Part shown: piece after piece, positions 52,542 through 61,672 of the stretch
How the letters are laid out: the number at the start of each line of letters is the position of its first letter
How positions within the stretch are numbered: position 1 is the first letter of the stretch
Source of the DNA: an uncultured Allorhizobium sp.
GTDB taxonomy: Bacteria > Pseudomonadota > Alphaproteobacteria > Rhizobiales > Rhizobiaceae
DNA length: 64,000 nucleotides
Direction: 5' to 3'
Assembly: GCA_958439205.1 (NCBI GenBank)
Contig: OY288189.1
Coordinates: forward strand, 4,293,001-4,357,000
Made by a program: the position numbers and the translations under genes
The notes under the pieces: generated by a model
The model's database searches: none
Told to the model about the DNA's origin: nothing
The model's input: only the letters and a program-made list of their open reading frames with translations

Positions 52542-53516
52542 ATGAAAACTGCTGCAATGCTCAGCCTCGCCATGGGGCTTACCCTCGGCGCAGGCGCTGC
52601 CTTCGCCCAGGAAATCACCCTGCGCTCCGCCGACATCCATCCGGACGGTTATCCGACGGTCGATGCCGTGAAATTCATGGGCGATCTGGTCAAGGAACGC
52701 ACCAATGGCCGCATCGCCATCCAGGTGATGAACAATGCCGCGCTCGGCACCGAGAAGGACACGATCGAGCAGACCCGCTTCGGCGTCATCGACATGAACC
52801 GCGTCAACAGCGCGCCGTTCAATAACCTCGTGCCGGAAACGGTCGTCTTCGGTCTGCCCTTCCTGTTCCGCGACACCGAGCATATGCATAAGGTAGTCGA
52901 TGGCGAGATCGGCGACGAAGTGCTGGCGGCCTTCGAACCGCATGGCCTGATCGGGCTTGCTTTCTACGATTCCGGCGCCCGCTCCTTCTACTCCACCAAG
53001 AAGCCCATCCAGAGCCTCGCCGACCTCAAGGGCATGAAGGTCCGCGTTCAGCAGTCCGATCTCTGGATCGCGATGATGGAAGCATTTGGTGCGAACCCGA
53101 CGCCGATGCCCTTCGGTGAAGTCTACTCGTCGCTGGAAACCGGCGTCGTGGACGCAGCCGAAAACAACTGGCCGTCTTATGAATCCTCGCGTCACTTCGA
53201 GGTTGCCAAGAACTACACGCTCACCGACCATTCGCTGACGCCGGAAATCCTCGCGATCTCGAAGGTGACCTGGGACAAGCTGACACCGGAAGACCAGAAG
53301 GTCATCCGGGAAGCCGCCAAGGAATCCGTCGGCAAGATGCGTGAACTGTGGCAGGCCCGCGAAAAGGCATCGGAAGAGAAGATCCGTGCATCCGGTGCAA
53401 ACATCATCACCGTCGACAAGGCAGAGTTCGTCGCCGCCATGCAGCCGGTCTACGACAAGTTTGTCACCGATCCGAAGATGAAGGATCTCGTCGAGCGCGT
53501 TCGCGCCGTCAAGTGA
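52542..53516 (+). CDS. TRAP transporter substrate-binding protein (DctP family), likely uronate/aldarate
   Basis: Periplasmic solute-binding protein of 324 residues with a signal peptide (MKTAAMLSLAMGLTLGAGAAFAQ). DctP features are LRSADIHPDGYPTVDAVKFMGDLVKERTNGRIAIQV, the carboxylate-binding Arg region LKGMKVRVQQSDLWIAMMEAFGANPTPMPFGEVYSSLETGVVDAAENN. Location after udh/kdgD/gci/gli indicates galacturonate or a similar sugar acid. AGAGGAGGAAGA before the ATG is a very strong ribosome binding site. A hairpin with T-tract follows the stop before dctQ, a common way to make more binding protein than membrane subunits. Confidence 0.92.
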   Translation: MKTAAMLSLAMGLTLGAGAAFAQEITLRSADIHPDGYPTVDAVKFMGDLVKERTNGRIAIQVMNNAALGTEKDTIEQTRFGVIDMNRVNSAPFNNLVPETVVFGLPFLFRDTEHMHKVVDGEIGDEVLAAFEPHGLIGLAFYDSGARSFYSTKKPIQSLADLKGMKVRVQQSDLWIAMMEAFGANPTPMPFGEVYSSLETGVVDAAENNWPSYESSRHFEVAKNYTLTDHSLTPEILAISKVTWDKLTPEDQKVIREAAKESVGKMRELWQAREKASEEKIRASGANIITVDKAEFVAAMQPVYDKFVTDPKMKDLVERVRAVK

Positions 53517-53525
53517 GACAACAGA

Positions 53526-53556
53526 CCGGCCGCATCCACGATGCGGCCGGTTTTTT
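53526..53556 (+). terminator. Intercistronic terminator/attenuator after dctP-like gene
   Basis: Ten-base stem CCGGCCGCAT (53526-53535) with ATGCGGCCGG (53541-53550), loop CCACG, then TTTTTT (53551-53556). It separates the binding-protein gene from the TRAP membrane subunits by partial termination. Confidence 0.85.
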
Positions 53557-53581
53557 CTTATTCTGGATTTCGGAGGGATCC

Positions 53582-54109
53582 ATGTTGCGTTTCATGCGGG
53601 CCATCAGGCCCGGCCTGCACTGGCTGAGCCTTGCCTGCCTCTATCTGGCCGGTATCGGCGTGGTCCTGATGACTGTGATCATCGGCTGGCAAGTCTTCGG
53701 TCGCTACGTCCTCAACGACACGCCAAGCTGGTCGGAGCCGCTTTCGCTACAGCTGATGTCCTGGTTCATTCTGCTGGGGGCTGCCGTCGGTGTGCGCGAA
53801 AGCGTGCATCTCGGGCTCGACATCGTGCGCTATAACATGGCGCCCCGCGTCCAGCGCCTGATGGATCTGATCAGCCTCGGCCTCATCTCCGGCTTCGGAG
53901 TCGCCATGTCCTACTACGGCGCCCAACTGGCGGCCGGCACCTGGACTGCACGGATCCCGGTTCTCGGATGGCCCGGCGGGATCGACTTCATCCCGCTCAT
54001 CGTCGGCGGAGCCTTGATCTCCATTTTTGCGCTGGAACGCTTCATCGACACGCTGATCGCGCCCGCCGCGGTGGTCGCCGACGACGTGGCCAAGGCCGAG
54101 GTACTCTGA
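53582..54109 (+). CDS. TRAP transporter small membrane subunit (DctQ family)
   Basis: Membrane protein of 175 residues with four hydrophobic helices. DctQ features are the first helix with VLMTVIIGWQVFGRYVLNDTPSWSEPLSLQLMSWFILLGAAVGVRESVHLGLDIV. GGAGGGATCC precedes the ATG. Its stop and the dctM-like start share one base (TGATG), so the two membrane subunits are translated together. It partners with the large subunit to import the substrate with sodium. Confidence 0.92.
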   Translation: MLRFMRAIRPGLHWLSLACLYLAGIGVVLMTVIIGWQVFGRYVLNDTPSWSEPLSLQLMSWFILLGAAVGVRESVHLGLDIVRYNMAPRVQRLMDLISLGLISGFGVAMSYYGAQLAAGTWTARIPVLGWPGGIDFIPLIVGGALISIFALERFIDTLIAPAAVVADDVAKAEVL

Positions 54110-55389
54110 TGGCATACTCGATCCTTTTCGGCACTTTCGCGATCCTGATGGTCCTCGGCATGCCCATCGCGTTCTGCCTCGGCATCGCGTCGTTTGCCAC
54201 GGTGCTCTATCTCGGCATTCCGCCGATCGTGATTTTCCAGCAGCTCAATTCCGGCATGAACGTGTTTGCCATGATGGCGATCCCGTTCTTCATCTTCGCG
54301 GGCGATCTGATGGTCCGCGGCGGGATCGCCTTCCGGCTGGTCCGCTTCGCGTCGGGTTTCGTCGGCCACATGCGTGGCGGCCTCGGACAGGTCAATATCG
54401 TATCCTCGACCCTGTTCGGCGGCATCTCGGGCTCGGCCGTGGCCGACGCGTCGGCAATCGGTGGCCTCATGGTGCCGCAGATGGCGGCTCGCGGCTACGA
54501 CCGCGGCTATGCCGTCAACGTCACGATCAGCTCGGCCCTGATCGCCCTGTTGATCCCGCCATCGCACAACATGATCCTCTATTCGATCTCCGCTGGCGGT
54601 ACTGTCTCGGTCGCGGACCTGTTCACGGCCGGCATTATTCCGGGCATCCTGCTGACCATCGCCCTGATGATCACGGCCTATGTAGTTGCACGCAAACGCG
54701 GCTATCCTGCCGAGCCTTTCCCGGGTTTCGGCAAGCTGCTGATCTTCTTCTTCGCCGCCCTCCCGGGATTGCTGCTGATCGCGATTATCTTCGGCGGTGT
54801 CCGCTCTGGCGTGTTCACAGCCACCGAGAGTTCCTGCATCGCCGTCATCTATGCCTTCCTCGTTGCCGTCTTCGTCTATCGCGAACTCGACTGGAGCGGC
54901 TTCGTGGAGGCGATCCTGGGGGCCGTGAAAACGACCTCGCTTGTTCTCCTCGTCATCGGCATGGCCGCCGCCTTTGCCTGGCTGATGTCGTTCCTGCAGG
55001 TCCAACTCACGCTCATCCAGGTGGTCAAGTCGATCTCGGACAATCCGATGGTCGTGCTTCTCCTGATCACCGTGGCACTGCTAGTGCTCGGCACCTTCAT
55101 GGACATGGCGCCACTGGTCATCATCACGACGCCGGTCTTCCTGCCGATCGTCCAGGCCTTCGGCATCGATCCGGTGCATTTCGGTGTCATCATGATCCTG
55201 AATGCCGGCATCGGCCTGATTACGCCACCCGTCGGAACCGTGCTGTTTGTCGGCTGCGCCGTCGGCAAGATCTCGATCCGGGAAGCTATGCAGACCATAT
55301 GGCCGTTCTTCGGAGCCTGCGTTGCGGTGCTGCTGATGGTCACCTTCATCCCGGAACTCTCGCTCTGGCTTCCGGCACAGTTCAAGTGA
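54109..55389 (+). CDS. TRAP transporter large membrane subunit (DctM family)
   Basis: Membrane protein of 426 residues with about twelve hydrophobic segments. DctM signatures include ILMVLGMPIAFCLGIAS, AMMAIPFFIFAGDLMVRGGIAFRLVRFASGFVGHMRGGLGQVNI, FGGISGSAVADASAIGG and MILNAGIGLITPPVGTVLFVGCAV. It forms the transport channel with the DctQ-like subunit. It is the last gene of the galacturonate operon and is followed by a hairpin terminator 30 bases downstream. Confidence 0.94.
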   Translation: MAYSILFGTFAILMVLGMPIAFCLGIASFATVLYLGIPPIVIFQQLNSGMNVFAMMAIPFFIFAGDLMVRGGIAFRLVRFASGFVGHMRGGLGQVNIVSSTLFGGISGSAVADASAIGGLMVPQMAARGYDRGYAVNVTISSALIALLIPPSHNMILYSISAGGTVSVADLFTAGIIPGILLTIALMITAYVVARKRGYPAEPFPGFGKLLIFFFAALPGLLLIAIIFGGVRSGVFTATESSCIAVIYAFLVAVFVYRELDWSGFVEAILGAVKTTSLVLLVIGMAAAFAWLMSFLQVQLTLIQVVKSISDNPMVVLLLITVALLVLGTFMDMAPLVIITTPVFLPIVQAFGIDPVHFGVIMILNAGIGLITPPVGTVLFVGCAVGKISIREAMQTIWPFFGACVAVLLMVTFIPELSLWLPAQFK

Positions 55390-55418
55390 TCCTCCGTCCT
55401 CCCCGAAGAGGATCCTTA

Positions 55419-55447
55419 GACAGGGGCTTCGGCCCCTGTCTTTCTTT
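55419..55447 (+). terminator. Intrinsic terminator of the galacturonate/TRAP operon
   Basis: Nine-base stem GACAGGGGC (55419-55427) and GCCCCTGTC (55432-55440) closed by a stable TTCG tetraloop, followed by TTTCTTT. Confidence 0.88.
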
Positions 55448-55501
55448 GCGCTGACACTATGCGCAAAGCCTCATCGCACTTTGCACATCAAGCTGCGCAA
55501 A
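55445..55501. promoter_or_regulatory. Array of TTTGCGC/GCGCAAA half-sites upstream of ocd
   Basis: TTTGCGC (55445-55451), GCGCAAA (55461-55467), TTTGCA (55480-55485) and GCGCAAA (55495-55501) occur in alternating orientation, about 15-19 bases apart, ending about 75 bases before the ornithine cyclodeaminase start. The arrangement suits a dimeric or multimeric regulator of Lrp/AsnC or LysR type. Regulator identity unknown. Confidence 0.5.
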
Positions 55502-55577
55502 CTGACAGATTATCGCCGTTTCGATTGCGCCTGAGCCTCGCTAGACTGGCTGCACCTTCCTTTTCAACCGGTGGATC

Positions 55578-56630
55578 ATGACAGCGCCAGCCCCTTCGGA
55601 CAAAGCCCTCGTCCCCTTCGTCAGCGTCGAGAACATGATGCGGCTCGTGCATCACATCGGGATCGAGCGCGTGCTCACCGAGCTGACCGATGTCATCGAA
55701 GCCGATTTCCGCCGCTGGGCTCTCTTCGACAAGACGCCGCGCGTCGCCTCGCATTCGCGGGAAGGCGTGATCGAGCTGATGCCGACCTCGGACGGCGAGA
55801 TCTATTCGTTCAAATATGTGAACGGCCACCCGAAGAACATGGCGGAGGGCCTGCAGACGGTCACCGCCTTTGGCCTGCTCGCCGATGTCTCGACCGGCTA
55901 TCCAGTCCTATTGACGGAAATGACCCTGCTGACGGCGCTGAGAACAGCGGCAACGTCCGCCATGGCCGCGCGCCACCTGGCACCGAAGGGTGCGACCACC
56001 ATGGCGATGATCGGCAATGGTGCCCAGGCGGAGTTCCAGGCGCTGGCGATGAAGGCGGTGCTGGGGATCACTCATATCCGGCTCTTCGACATCGATCCGA
56101 AGGCCACGGAGAAGACCCGGCGCAACCTCGAGGGCTCCGGCCTTCATGTCACGGCCTGCGCAACGTCACAGGCCGCGATCGAAGGTGCGCAGATCATCAC
56201 CACCTGCACCGCCGACAAGCAGTATGCCACCATACTGACGGACAACATGGTCGGCGCCGGTGTGCACATCAACGCGATCGGTGGCGACTGCCCCGGCAAG
56301 ACCGAGCTGCATCGCGACATCCTTTCCCGCGCCGACACCTTCGTCGAATACCCACCGCAGACGAGGATTGAGGGCGAGATCCAGCAGATGGACCCCGACT
56401 ATCCCGTGACCGAGCTCTGGCAGGTCGTGACGGGCGAGGTCGAGGGGCGTCGGAGCGACAAGCAGATCACGCTGTTCGACAGTGTCGGCTTCGCGATCGA
56501 GGACTTTTCGGCCTTGCGATACGTGCGCGAGCGGGTTCGCGGGACCGCCTTCTTCCAGTCTGTCGACCTGATCGCCGATCCGGACGATCCGCGCGACCTG
56601 TTCGGCATGCTCCAGCGGGCCAAGGACTGA
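55578..56630 (+). CDS. ocd: Ornithine cyclodeaminase
   Basis: Ornithine cyclodeaminase/mu-crystallin family, 350 residues, the length of characterised bacterial enzymes. It converts L-ornithine to L-proline and ammonia using bound NAD. Features are the substrate part SREGVIELMPTSDGEIYSFKYVNGHPKN, LLTEMTLLTALRTAATSAMAARHLAP, the NAD loop MAMIGNGAQAEFQALAM and the late INAIGGDCPGKTELH. It is a single-gene unit after the TRAP operon; arginase is not in the window. Close relatives include lysine cyclodeaminase, so substrate is likely rather than certain. Confidence 0.9.
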   Translation: MTAPAPSDKALVPFVSVENMMRLVHHIGIERVLTELTDVIEADFRRWALFDKTPRVASHSREGVIELMPTSDGEIYSFKYVNGHPKNMAEGLQTVTAFGLLADVSTGYPVLLTEMTLLTALRTAATSAMAARHLAPKGATTMAMIGNGAQAEFQALAMKAVLGITHIRLFDIDPKATEKTRRNLEGSGLHVTACATSQAAIEGAQIITTCTADKQYATILTDNMVGAGVHINAIGGDCPGKTELHRDILSRADTFVEYPPQTRIEGEIQQMDPDYPVTELWQVVTGEVEGRRSDKQITLFDSVGFAIEDFSALRYVRERVRGTAFFQSVDLIADPDDPRDLFGMLQRAKD

Positions 56631-56720
56631 TGCCCCCACGATTCAGGGGGTTGCTTGCGAATTTAAGCCGACGGAAATATTTGCGGTCTAGTGTTCTCGA
56701 CATCGGAGGAGCACGATCGG

Positions 56721-57719
56721 ATGAATGAAGTCGAACGCCTGAACATTCTCAATCAGTACGGCATTCTCGACACGCCGCATGAAGAGCCTTTCGAACGGAT
56801 CGCCGCTCTGGCGCGTCTGATCTTTGACGCGCCGATCGTGCTGATCTCGCTGGTCGATGACAAGCGCCAATGGTTCAAGTCGAATATCGGCCTGGATGTT
56901 CGCGAGACACCGCGCGAGCACGCCATATGCAACGAGACAATCTGCAGCGACGACGTTCTGGTGATTGCGGACGCAAGGCACGACATCCGAACGGCGAAAA
57001 ACCCATTCGTCACGGGAACTCCGCATGTGGCGTTTTATGCAGGCGCTCCGCTGGTGACCTCAGAGAAAGCACGTCTCGGCTCACTCTGCCTCATGGATCG
57101 TGAACCGCGACACTTCGACGAGCGACAAATGGCGATCCTGCAATCGCTCGCCGCCCTTGTGATGAGGGAAATGGAGCTCAGGCGCCAGATCGATCAGGAC
57201 TGGCTCACCGGCGCCACATCTCGGATGGCTTTCCATGGAACTTTGGAGAGGCTTATCGAACGTATGACACCTCCGTCGATCGGCCTGATCAGCTTCGACA
57301 TCGACCACTTCAAGCAGATCAATGACCGGTTTGGCCATCTGGCTGGCGATCGGGTGCTGATCGAGGTCGTGGACGTATGCAGGGGCGTCTTGCGCGATGG
57401 CGATGTTATCTCGCGGATGGGAGGCGAGGAATTCGCCGTTCTCCTGCCCGGAGCCACTCCCAAGAGCGCGCTTGCCGTCGCCGAGCGGCTGCGACAGGCC
57501 ATCGAGACCTCTCGGCGGCCAGAGGTGGATGCGCCGGTCACTGCAAGTTTCGGCGTCACCATGCTCGAGCAGAGCGATCTGGGCCTCGCAGACCCGTTGC
57601 GTCGCGCAGACGAGGCTCTCTATCGTTCCAAGGGGAACGGCCGCAATCAGGTCACCTGTTCATGGGCCATGCCAGCGGAGATTAGGCCCGGCGGCATGAG
57701 TAGGCAGTCTGCTCTGTAG
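56721..57719 (+). CDS. GAF-GGDEF diguanylate cyclase
   Basis: Soluble protein of 332 residues. The N-terminal GAF domain (about 20-155) is of the type starting LNILNQYGILDTPHEEPFERIAALARLIFDAPIVLISLVDDKRQWFKS, followed by a GGDEF domain with the motif RMGGEEFAVLLPG intact (GGEEF), ISFDIDHFKQINDRFGHLAGD and RADEALYRSKGNGRNQV. It should make c-di-GMP. The inhibitory RxxD site before GGEEF is not obvious. No EAL domain. An upstream GTG/ATG at 56691 would add ten residues; GGAGGAG supports 56721. It could feed the Lap-type adhesin control, but is not linked to it here. Confidence 0.9.
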   Translation: MNEVERLNILNQYGILDTPHEEPFERIAALARLIFDAPIVLISLVDDKRQWFKSNIGLDVRETPREHAICNETICSDDVLVIADARHDIRTAKNPFVTGTPHVAFYAGAPLVTSEKARLGSLCLMDREPRHFDERQMAILQSLAALVMREMELRRQIDQDWLTGATSRMAFHGTLERLIERMTPPSIGLISFDIDHFKQINDRFGHLAGDRVLIEVVDVCRGVLRDGDVISRMGGEEFAVLLPGATPKSALAVAERLRQAIETSRRPEVDAPVTASFGVTMLEQSDLGLADPLRRADEALYRSKGNGRNQVTCSWAMPAEIRPGGMSRQSAL

Positions 57720-57729
57720 GCAGTCCCGT

Positions 57730-58287
57730 TCACGCCGGCCCGAGGAGAATGTGCTCGGCTTCTTCACGGTCCATGTCGAGCACACGCTTGGCCAGATCGA
57801 AGCCGAAACCCTGGCGGGCGAAGGACGCGATCTCCTTGCTCCAGCGGGCGTCGTCGGCTTCCACATCCGGCCGGCGGAAGGGCCCAAAAGCCTTCTTGCG
57901 CGCATAGACGACGGCGGAGCGAAAATCATCCGCGTCCACGAGGACGGCCTCGACGATACTGCGTTCCACACCCTTCTCAGCCAGCTTGCGGGCAATCGCA
58001 CGCTTGGAGCGACCGCTGCGTGCCGCTGAATTCGCCCGGATCTCGGCATAGTTCTGGTCGTCCAGCGCCTTCATGCTGCGACCAAAGGCAAGGGCCGTCT
58101 CTGCCAGCGCATTCAGCTGCGCCTCGCTGATGTCCTCGAACTTGCTGCGCGCCTTGCGCCTGATGGCGTCGGCGAGTTCGCGTTCGGTCATCATGCGCTT
58201 GGCGAGCCGGTAGGCAGCCGAGTTCTTGGCCCAGGCCAACATGCGTGGCGTTGGCTGATCTTCAGTGGCTTTCGACGGTTCGTCCAT
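57730..58287 (-). CDS. recX: Regulatory protein RecX
   Basis: RecX family modulator of RecA, 185 residues, mostly charged helices in three-helix repeats. Family segments are MLAWAKNSAAYRLAKRMMTERELADAIRRKA, then SGRSKRAIARKLAEKGVERSIVEAVL and ASFARQGFGFDLAKRVLDMD. It limits RecA filament growth in the cytosol. It is not next to recA here, as is usual in rhizobia. The start is ambiguous: 58287 gives the typical length, while an in-frame ATG at 58329 has AAGGGG upstream. The gene converges on the diguanylate cyclase gene with a 10-base gap. Confidence 0.85.
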   Translation of the reverse strand: MDEPSKATEDQPTPRMLAWAKNSAAYRLAKRMMTERELADAIRRKARSKFEDISEAQLNALAETALAFGRSMKALDDQNYAEIRANSAARSGRSKRAIARKLAEKGVERSIVEAVLVDADDFRSAVVYARKKAFGPFRRPDVEADDARWSKEIASFARQGFGFDLAKRVLDMDREEAEHILLGPA

Positions 58288-58347
58288 GGATCCGGTCTCC
58301 CAACTTCGCGGGCGATCGTCAACAGCCATCTGAACCCCTTGGATGGA

Positions 58348-59070
58348 TCAATGAGACCGCAGCCACTCCGCAAGCTCGGCTTCCGCGCGCTCCAGGGCGC
58401 TGTAGTTCAACAGCTTGCGCAAAAGCGCGACCGTCACCGCCCTTGCCCGCAGATTGAAGCGCCCCTCGTCGCTATCCTCGACCGACATCTGGTAGACGCC
58501 GAGTTTTTCGTAGAGCTGCTGAAGGCGGTTCTGGACGCTGCGGATCGACAAGCCACGACGGCGGGCGATCGTGCGGTCTGTGAGGCCGAGCGCGATGTCG
58601 ACGAGGATCTCATATTCGCTGTCGCTGAAGCCACGCACCTGGCCGAGGCTCTTCTGCTGCATGCCGCGCACCTCGCGGTCGATGACGCATTGCGCCTCGA
58701 CAAAGATGCTGCGGAGCGCGAGTTTGAGGCGCTCGTCGGAGGCCGATTTGAGAACGTAGCCGTAAGCCGCGCCATCCGGCACGATGCGCGAGACGCCGCG
58801 CACATAGGCCTCGTCGGAATAGTTCGACCAGAAGAGGATGCGTGTATCGGGTCGTTCCTTCCAGATCGTGCGCGCCGCCTCGATGCCGTTGCGGGCGTTC
58901 ATCTGCAGGTCCATGACGACATGGGCGGACTTGTGGTCGCGGGCGAGGCGCTCGCCTTCCGCCCCATTGCCGGCTTCTATGACCTTGTCGCATTCGGGAA
59001 GGGCGGCACAGACCGCCTCCAGCAAATACGACCGATGCAGAGGATCGTCTTCGACGATGAGAACCTTCAC
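58348..59070 (-). CDS. Two-component response regulator with LuxR-type HTH
   Basis: NarL/FixJ-like response regulator of 240 residues. The receiver has KVLIVEDDPLHRSYLLEAV, phospho-acceptor D54 in VVMDLQMN and the conserved Lys in YVLKSASDE. The C-terminal HTH has FSDSEYEILVDIALGLTDRTIARRRGLSIRSVQNRLQQLYEKLGV. Its start overlaps the kinase stop by four bases (ATGA), so kinase and regulator are one unit. It is divergent from the sugar ABC operon 1.5 kb away across the kinase gene, which it probably controls (inference). Confidence 0.9.
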   Translation of the reverse strand: MKVLIVEDDPLHRSYLLEAVCAALPECDKVIEAGNGAEGERLARDHKSAHVVMDLQMNARNGIEAARTIWKERPDTRILFWSNYSDEAYVRGVSRIVPDGAAYGYVLKSASDERLKLALRSIFVEAQCVIDREVRGMQQKSLGQVRGFSDSEYEILVDIALGLTDRTIARRRGLSIRSVQNRLQQLYEKLGVYQMSVEDSDEGRFNLRARAVTVALLRKLLNYSALERAEAELAEWLRSH

Positions 59071-60311
59071 TTGGATTCCTCCAGCAATCCAGCCTTGGCG
59101 AGGGTGAGCGGCATCTGTACGCGCATCACAGTCCCTCGTCCCTCGCGCGCCGTGCCCAGCGTCAGCTTGGCGGAAATCAGCCGCGCCCGCGTCACCATGT
59201 TGTCGATCCCGCCGCCGGCGCTGCGATCCGAGCGGGAAAGCCCCTGCCCGTCATCGGCCACCTCGATCGTCAGGGCATGTGCCGTACTCTTCAACTTCAA
59301 CTCCAGGACATTTGCCTGCGCATGGCGCACGGCGTTGTTGATGGCTTCCTGCGCAATCCGGAACAGAGCGATGCGGACAGACTGGTCGATCGTGTCGATC
59401 AGACCGTCCGTGTCGTCGCTGAGGCTCCAGGCAAGCTGCGAGCCGTGATCGCGCACGGCGCGGTCGAGATGGTTCTCGATGGCGTGGGCAAAGCCGAAGA
59501 GCTGCAGCACGGAGGGCTTGGCCTCCTCGATGATTTCGCGAAGATCCTGCATGCAATGCTGCAGGCCGCGTCCGACCGGCTCCAGCGCCTCGCCCTTGAC
59601 CTCGCCTTCCTGCATGAGCCGATCGATGCGCCGCGACAGACGGGTGAGGTCGGCGAGCGTCTGATCGTGTAGATCCATGCCGATGCGCTGCCGCTCGCGT
59701 TCCAGCGCTTCCGTCAGGCTCAAGGCACCGGCCCGCAGCCCCTCCTCGCGGGCCCGCGCCTCGGCTTCGACGATCGCTGATTGTTTGGCCTGTTCGGCGG
59801 CTCTCAAGGCAAAGAAATAGGGCGCCAGCAGATCGGCGATCGACTGGGCATTGGCCACGTCCTGCTCGGTGTAGAAACCGACCGCATGCGACGAGCAACT
59901 GAGCGCACCGATAACCTCACCGCGCACCTTGAGCGGCACATGGAGACGGCTGCGCAGATTGTGCTCGAAGATTGGGCGGGTGAAGGGCGTGTCGACGTGG
60001 TAGCGCGTCTCCTGCTGGGCATCATCCGTCAGAAGGAAGTCTATCTCGCCCCAGAGCAGGGTGCGGATCGGGCTGCTCGCCACGGGAGCGGGCGTGGTCT
60101 GACCCCAGAAGGTGTCGAGGCCGGTCTCGTAAGCCGTGTGATAGAGGCCGTTGACCATGGTGATGCAGACATCGAGGTGGTCATGCGGCACGATATGCGA
60201 TACTTCAACGCCCACGGCCTTGATGGCCGAGCGGAAATCGAGCTGACCGGCCAGGAGCCGCGAAATGCCGAGATAGTGATCGAGCAGCGCTGACGGCGCG
60301 ATCTTGAGCAT
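59067..60311 (-). CDS. Cytosolic GAF sensor histidine kinase (HisKA_3)
   Basis: Kinase of 414 residues with no membrane helix. A GAF domain occupies about 20-170 (LDFRSAIKAVGVEVSHIVPHDHLDVCI, SRLHVPLKVRGEVIGALSCSSH), then a coiled-coil linker and HisKA_3 dimer helix with phospho-acceptor H215 (RIGMDLHDQTLADLTRLSRR), and the ATPase with AQEAINNAVRHAQA, ADDGQG and GGGIDNM. GAGGACATC precedes the start at 60311; the frame stays open far upstream over the antisense of the sugar-binding gene, which I regard as non-coding. It likely senses a cytosolic small molecule, perhaps sugar from the divergent ABC transporter. Confidence 0.9.
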   Translation of the reverse strand: MLKIAPSALLDHYLGISRLLAGQLDFRSAIKAVGVEVSHIVPHDHLDVCITMVNGLYHTAYETGLDTFWGQTTPAPVASSPIRTLLWGEIDFLLTDDAQQETRYHVDTPFTRPIFEHNLRSRLHVPLKVRGEVIGALSCSSHAVGFYTEQDVANAQSIADLLAPYFFALRAAEQAKQSAIVEAEARAREEGLRAGALSLTEALERERQRIGMDLHDQTLADLTRLSRRIDRLMQEGEVKGEALEPVGRGLQHCMQDLREIIEEAKPSVLQLFGFAHAIENHLDRAVRDHGSQLAWSLSDDTDGLIDTIDQSVRIALFRIAQEAINNAVRHAQANVLELKLKSTAHALTIEVADDGQGLSRSDRSAGGGIDNMVTRARLISAKLTLGTAREGRGTVMRVQMPLTLAKAGLLEESK

Positions 60312-60569
60312 GATGTCCTCCCCGCGACCACTCCCACGGCCGCATCTCCTCCATAACACATCTCGATAGGGTGGTCGTCCTGCGGGATCCCGCAGGACTT
60401 TGCGTATTTCCCGCAAACGTCCTGCCGTCCCCAACCTGTACAGGCCTCGCCATTCGATCCATCCTGATCCTGCCGAGAAGAGGAACTCGGCGGGGAATTC
60501 AGACCGGGCCACGTCCGGCTGTTTGGAGGAAACCGGCGCCAAGAGCGCCGGACAACAGGGAGTGAGATC

Positions 60570-61586
60570 ATGAAGACCAGCAGATACCTTCTGGCGAGCG
60601 CGGCACTGTGCCTTATCGCCACATCCATGCCCGCAATGGCCGATACCGCGGCCAAGAAGATTGCCCTTTCGAACAACTATGCCGGCAATTCCTGGCGTCA
60701 GGCCATGTTGACCAGCTGGGAAAAGGTGACCGGCGAGGCCGTGAAGGCCGGACAGGTCGCAGCCGCCGACGCCTTCACCACCGCCGAGAACCAGGCGACC
60801 GAACAAGCAGCCCAGATCCAGAACATGATCCTGCAGGGCTATGACGCGATCGTCATCAACGCCGCTTCGCCAACGGCACTCAACGGCGCCGTCAAGGAAG
60901 CCTGTGACGCCGGCATCACCGTGGTTTCGTTCGACGGTATCGTGACTGAACCCTGCGCTTGGCGCATCGCCGTCGACTTCAAGGAAATGGGCCGCAGCCA
61001 GGTTGAATATCTCTCCGGCAAGCTGCCGCAGGGCGGCAATCTGCTTGAAATCCGTGGTCTTGCCGGCGTCTTCGTCGATGACGAAATCTCGGCCGGCATC
61101 CATGCTGGCGTAGAGCAGTTCCCGCAGTTCAAGATCGTCGGCTCCGTGCATGGCGACTGGGCGCAGGACGTAGCCCAGAAGGCCGTAGCCGGTATCCTGC
61201 CGAGCCTGCCGGAACTGGCCGGCGTCGTGACCCAGGGTGGTGATGGCTATGGTGCCGCCCAGGCGATTGCGGCTGCCAACCGCCCGATGCCCGTCATCGT
61301 CATGGGCAACCGCGAGGACGAGCTGAAGTGGTGGAAGGAACAGAAGGACGCCAACAAGTATGAGACCATGTCGGTCTCGATTGCGCCGGGCGTTTCCACG
61401 CTTGCCTTCTGGGTCGCCCAGCAGATCCTCGACGGCAAGGAAGTGAAGAAGGACCTCGTCGTTCCCTTCCTGCGCATCGACCAGGACAACCTCGAAGCCA
61501 ACCTGGCCAACACTCAGGCCGGCGGCGTCGCCAATGTCGAGTATTCGCTCGAAGACGCCCAGAAGGTGATCGCGTCCGCCAAGTGA
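60570..61586 (+). CDS. Sugar ABC transporter substrate-binding protein (RbsB/XylF-like)
   Basis: Periplasmic binding protein of 338 residues with signal peptide (RYLLASAALCLIATSMPAMA). Type 1 sugar-binding fold features are KKIALSNNYAGNSWRQAMLTSWEKV, QNMILQGYDAIVINAASPTALNGAVKEACDAGITVVSFDG, VDDEISAGIHAGVEQFPQFKIVG and GVVTQGGDGYGAAQAI. CAGGGAGTGAG precedes the ATG. It starts an operon with an RbsA-like ATPase and a permease and is divergent from the histidine kinase (258-base gap). The ligand is probably a pentose, hexose or polyol; not assignable. Confidence 0.9.
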   Translation: MKTSRYLLASAALCLIATSMPAMADTAAKKIALSNNYAGNSWRQAMLTSWEKVTGEAVKAGQVAAADAFTTAENQATEQAAQIQNMILQGYDAIVINAASPTALNGAVKEACDAGITVVSFDGIVTEPCAWRIAVDFKEMGRSQVEYLSGKLPQGGNLLEIRGLAGVFVDDEISAGIHAGVEQFPQFKIVGSVHGDWAQDVAQKAVAGILPSLPELAGVVTQGGDGYGAAQAIAAANRPMPVIVMGNREDELKWWKEQKDANKYETMSVSIAPGVSTLAFWVAQQILDGKEVKKDLVVPFLRIDQDNLEANLANTQAGGVANVEYSLEDAQKVIASAK

Positions 61587-61672
61587 TCGAATGGAACCCT
61601 CCCCGGACCGTCCGGCCTTCGGGCCGGGCGGGATGGGGAACCCTTGGCGCATGAGTGAGAGAGTTGTTCAGA

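Noticed and set aside
56721..57719. The diguanylate cyclase as the missing Lap-system c-di-GMP receptor
   Set aside because: It is a soluble GAF-GGDEF enzyme with an intact GGEEF motif, no membrane helices, no periplasmic domain and no EAL domain, so it cannot be LapD.
60312..61652. Upstream extension of the histidine kinase frame by about 450 codons
   Set aside because: It is antisense to the sugar-binding protein gene, which has a signal peptide and clear fold motifs; the kinase has a good start at 60311.
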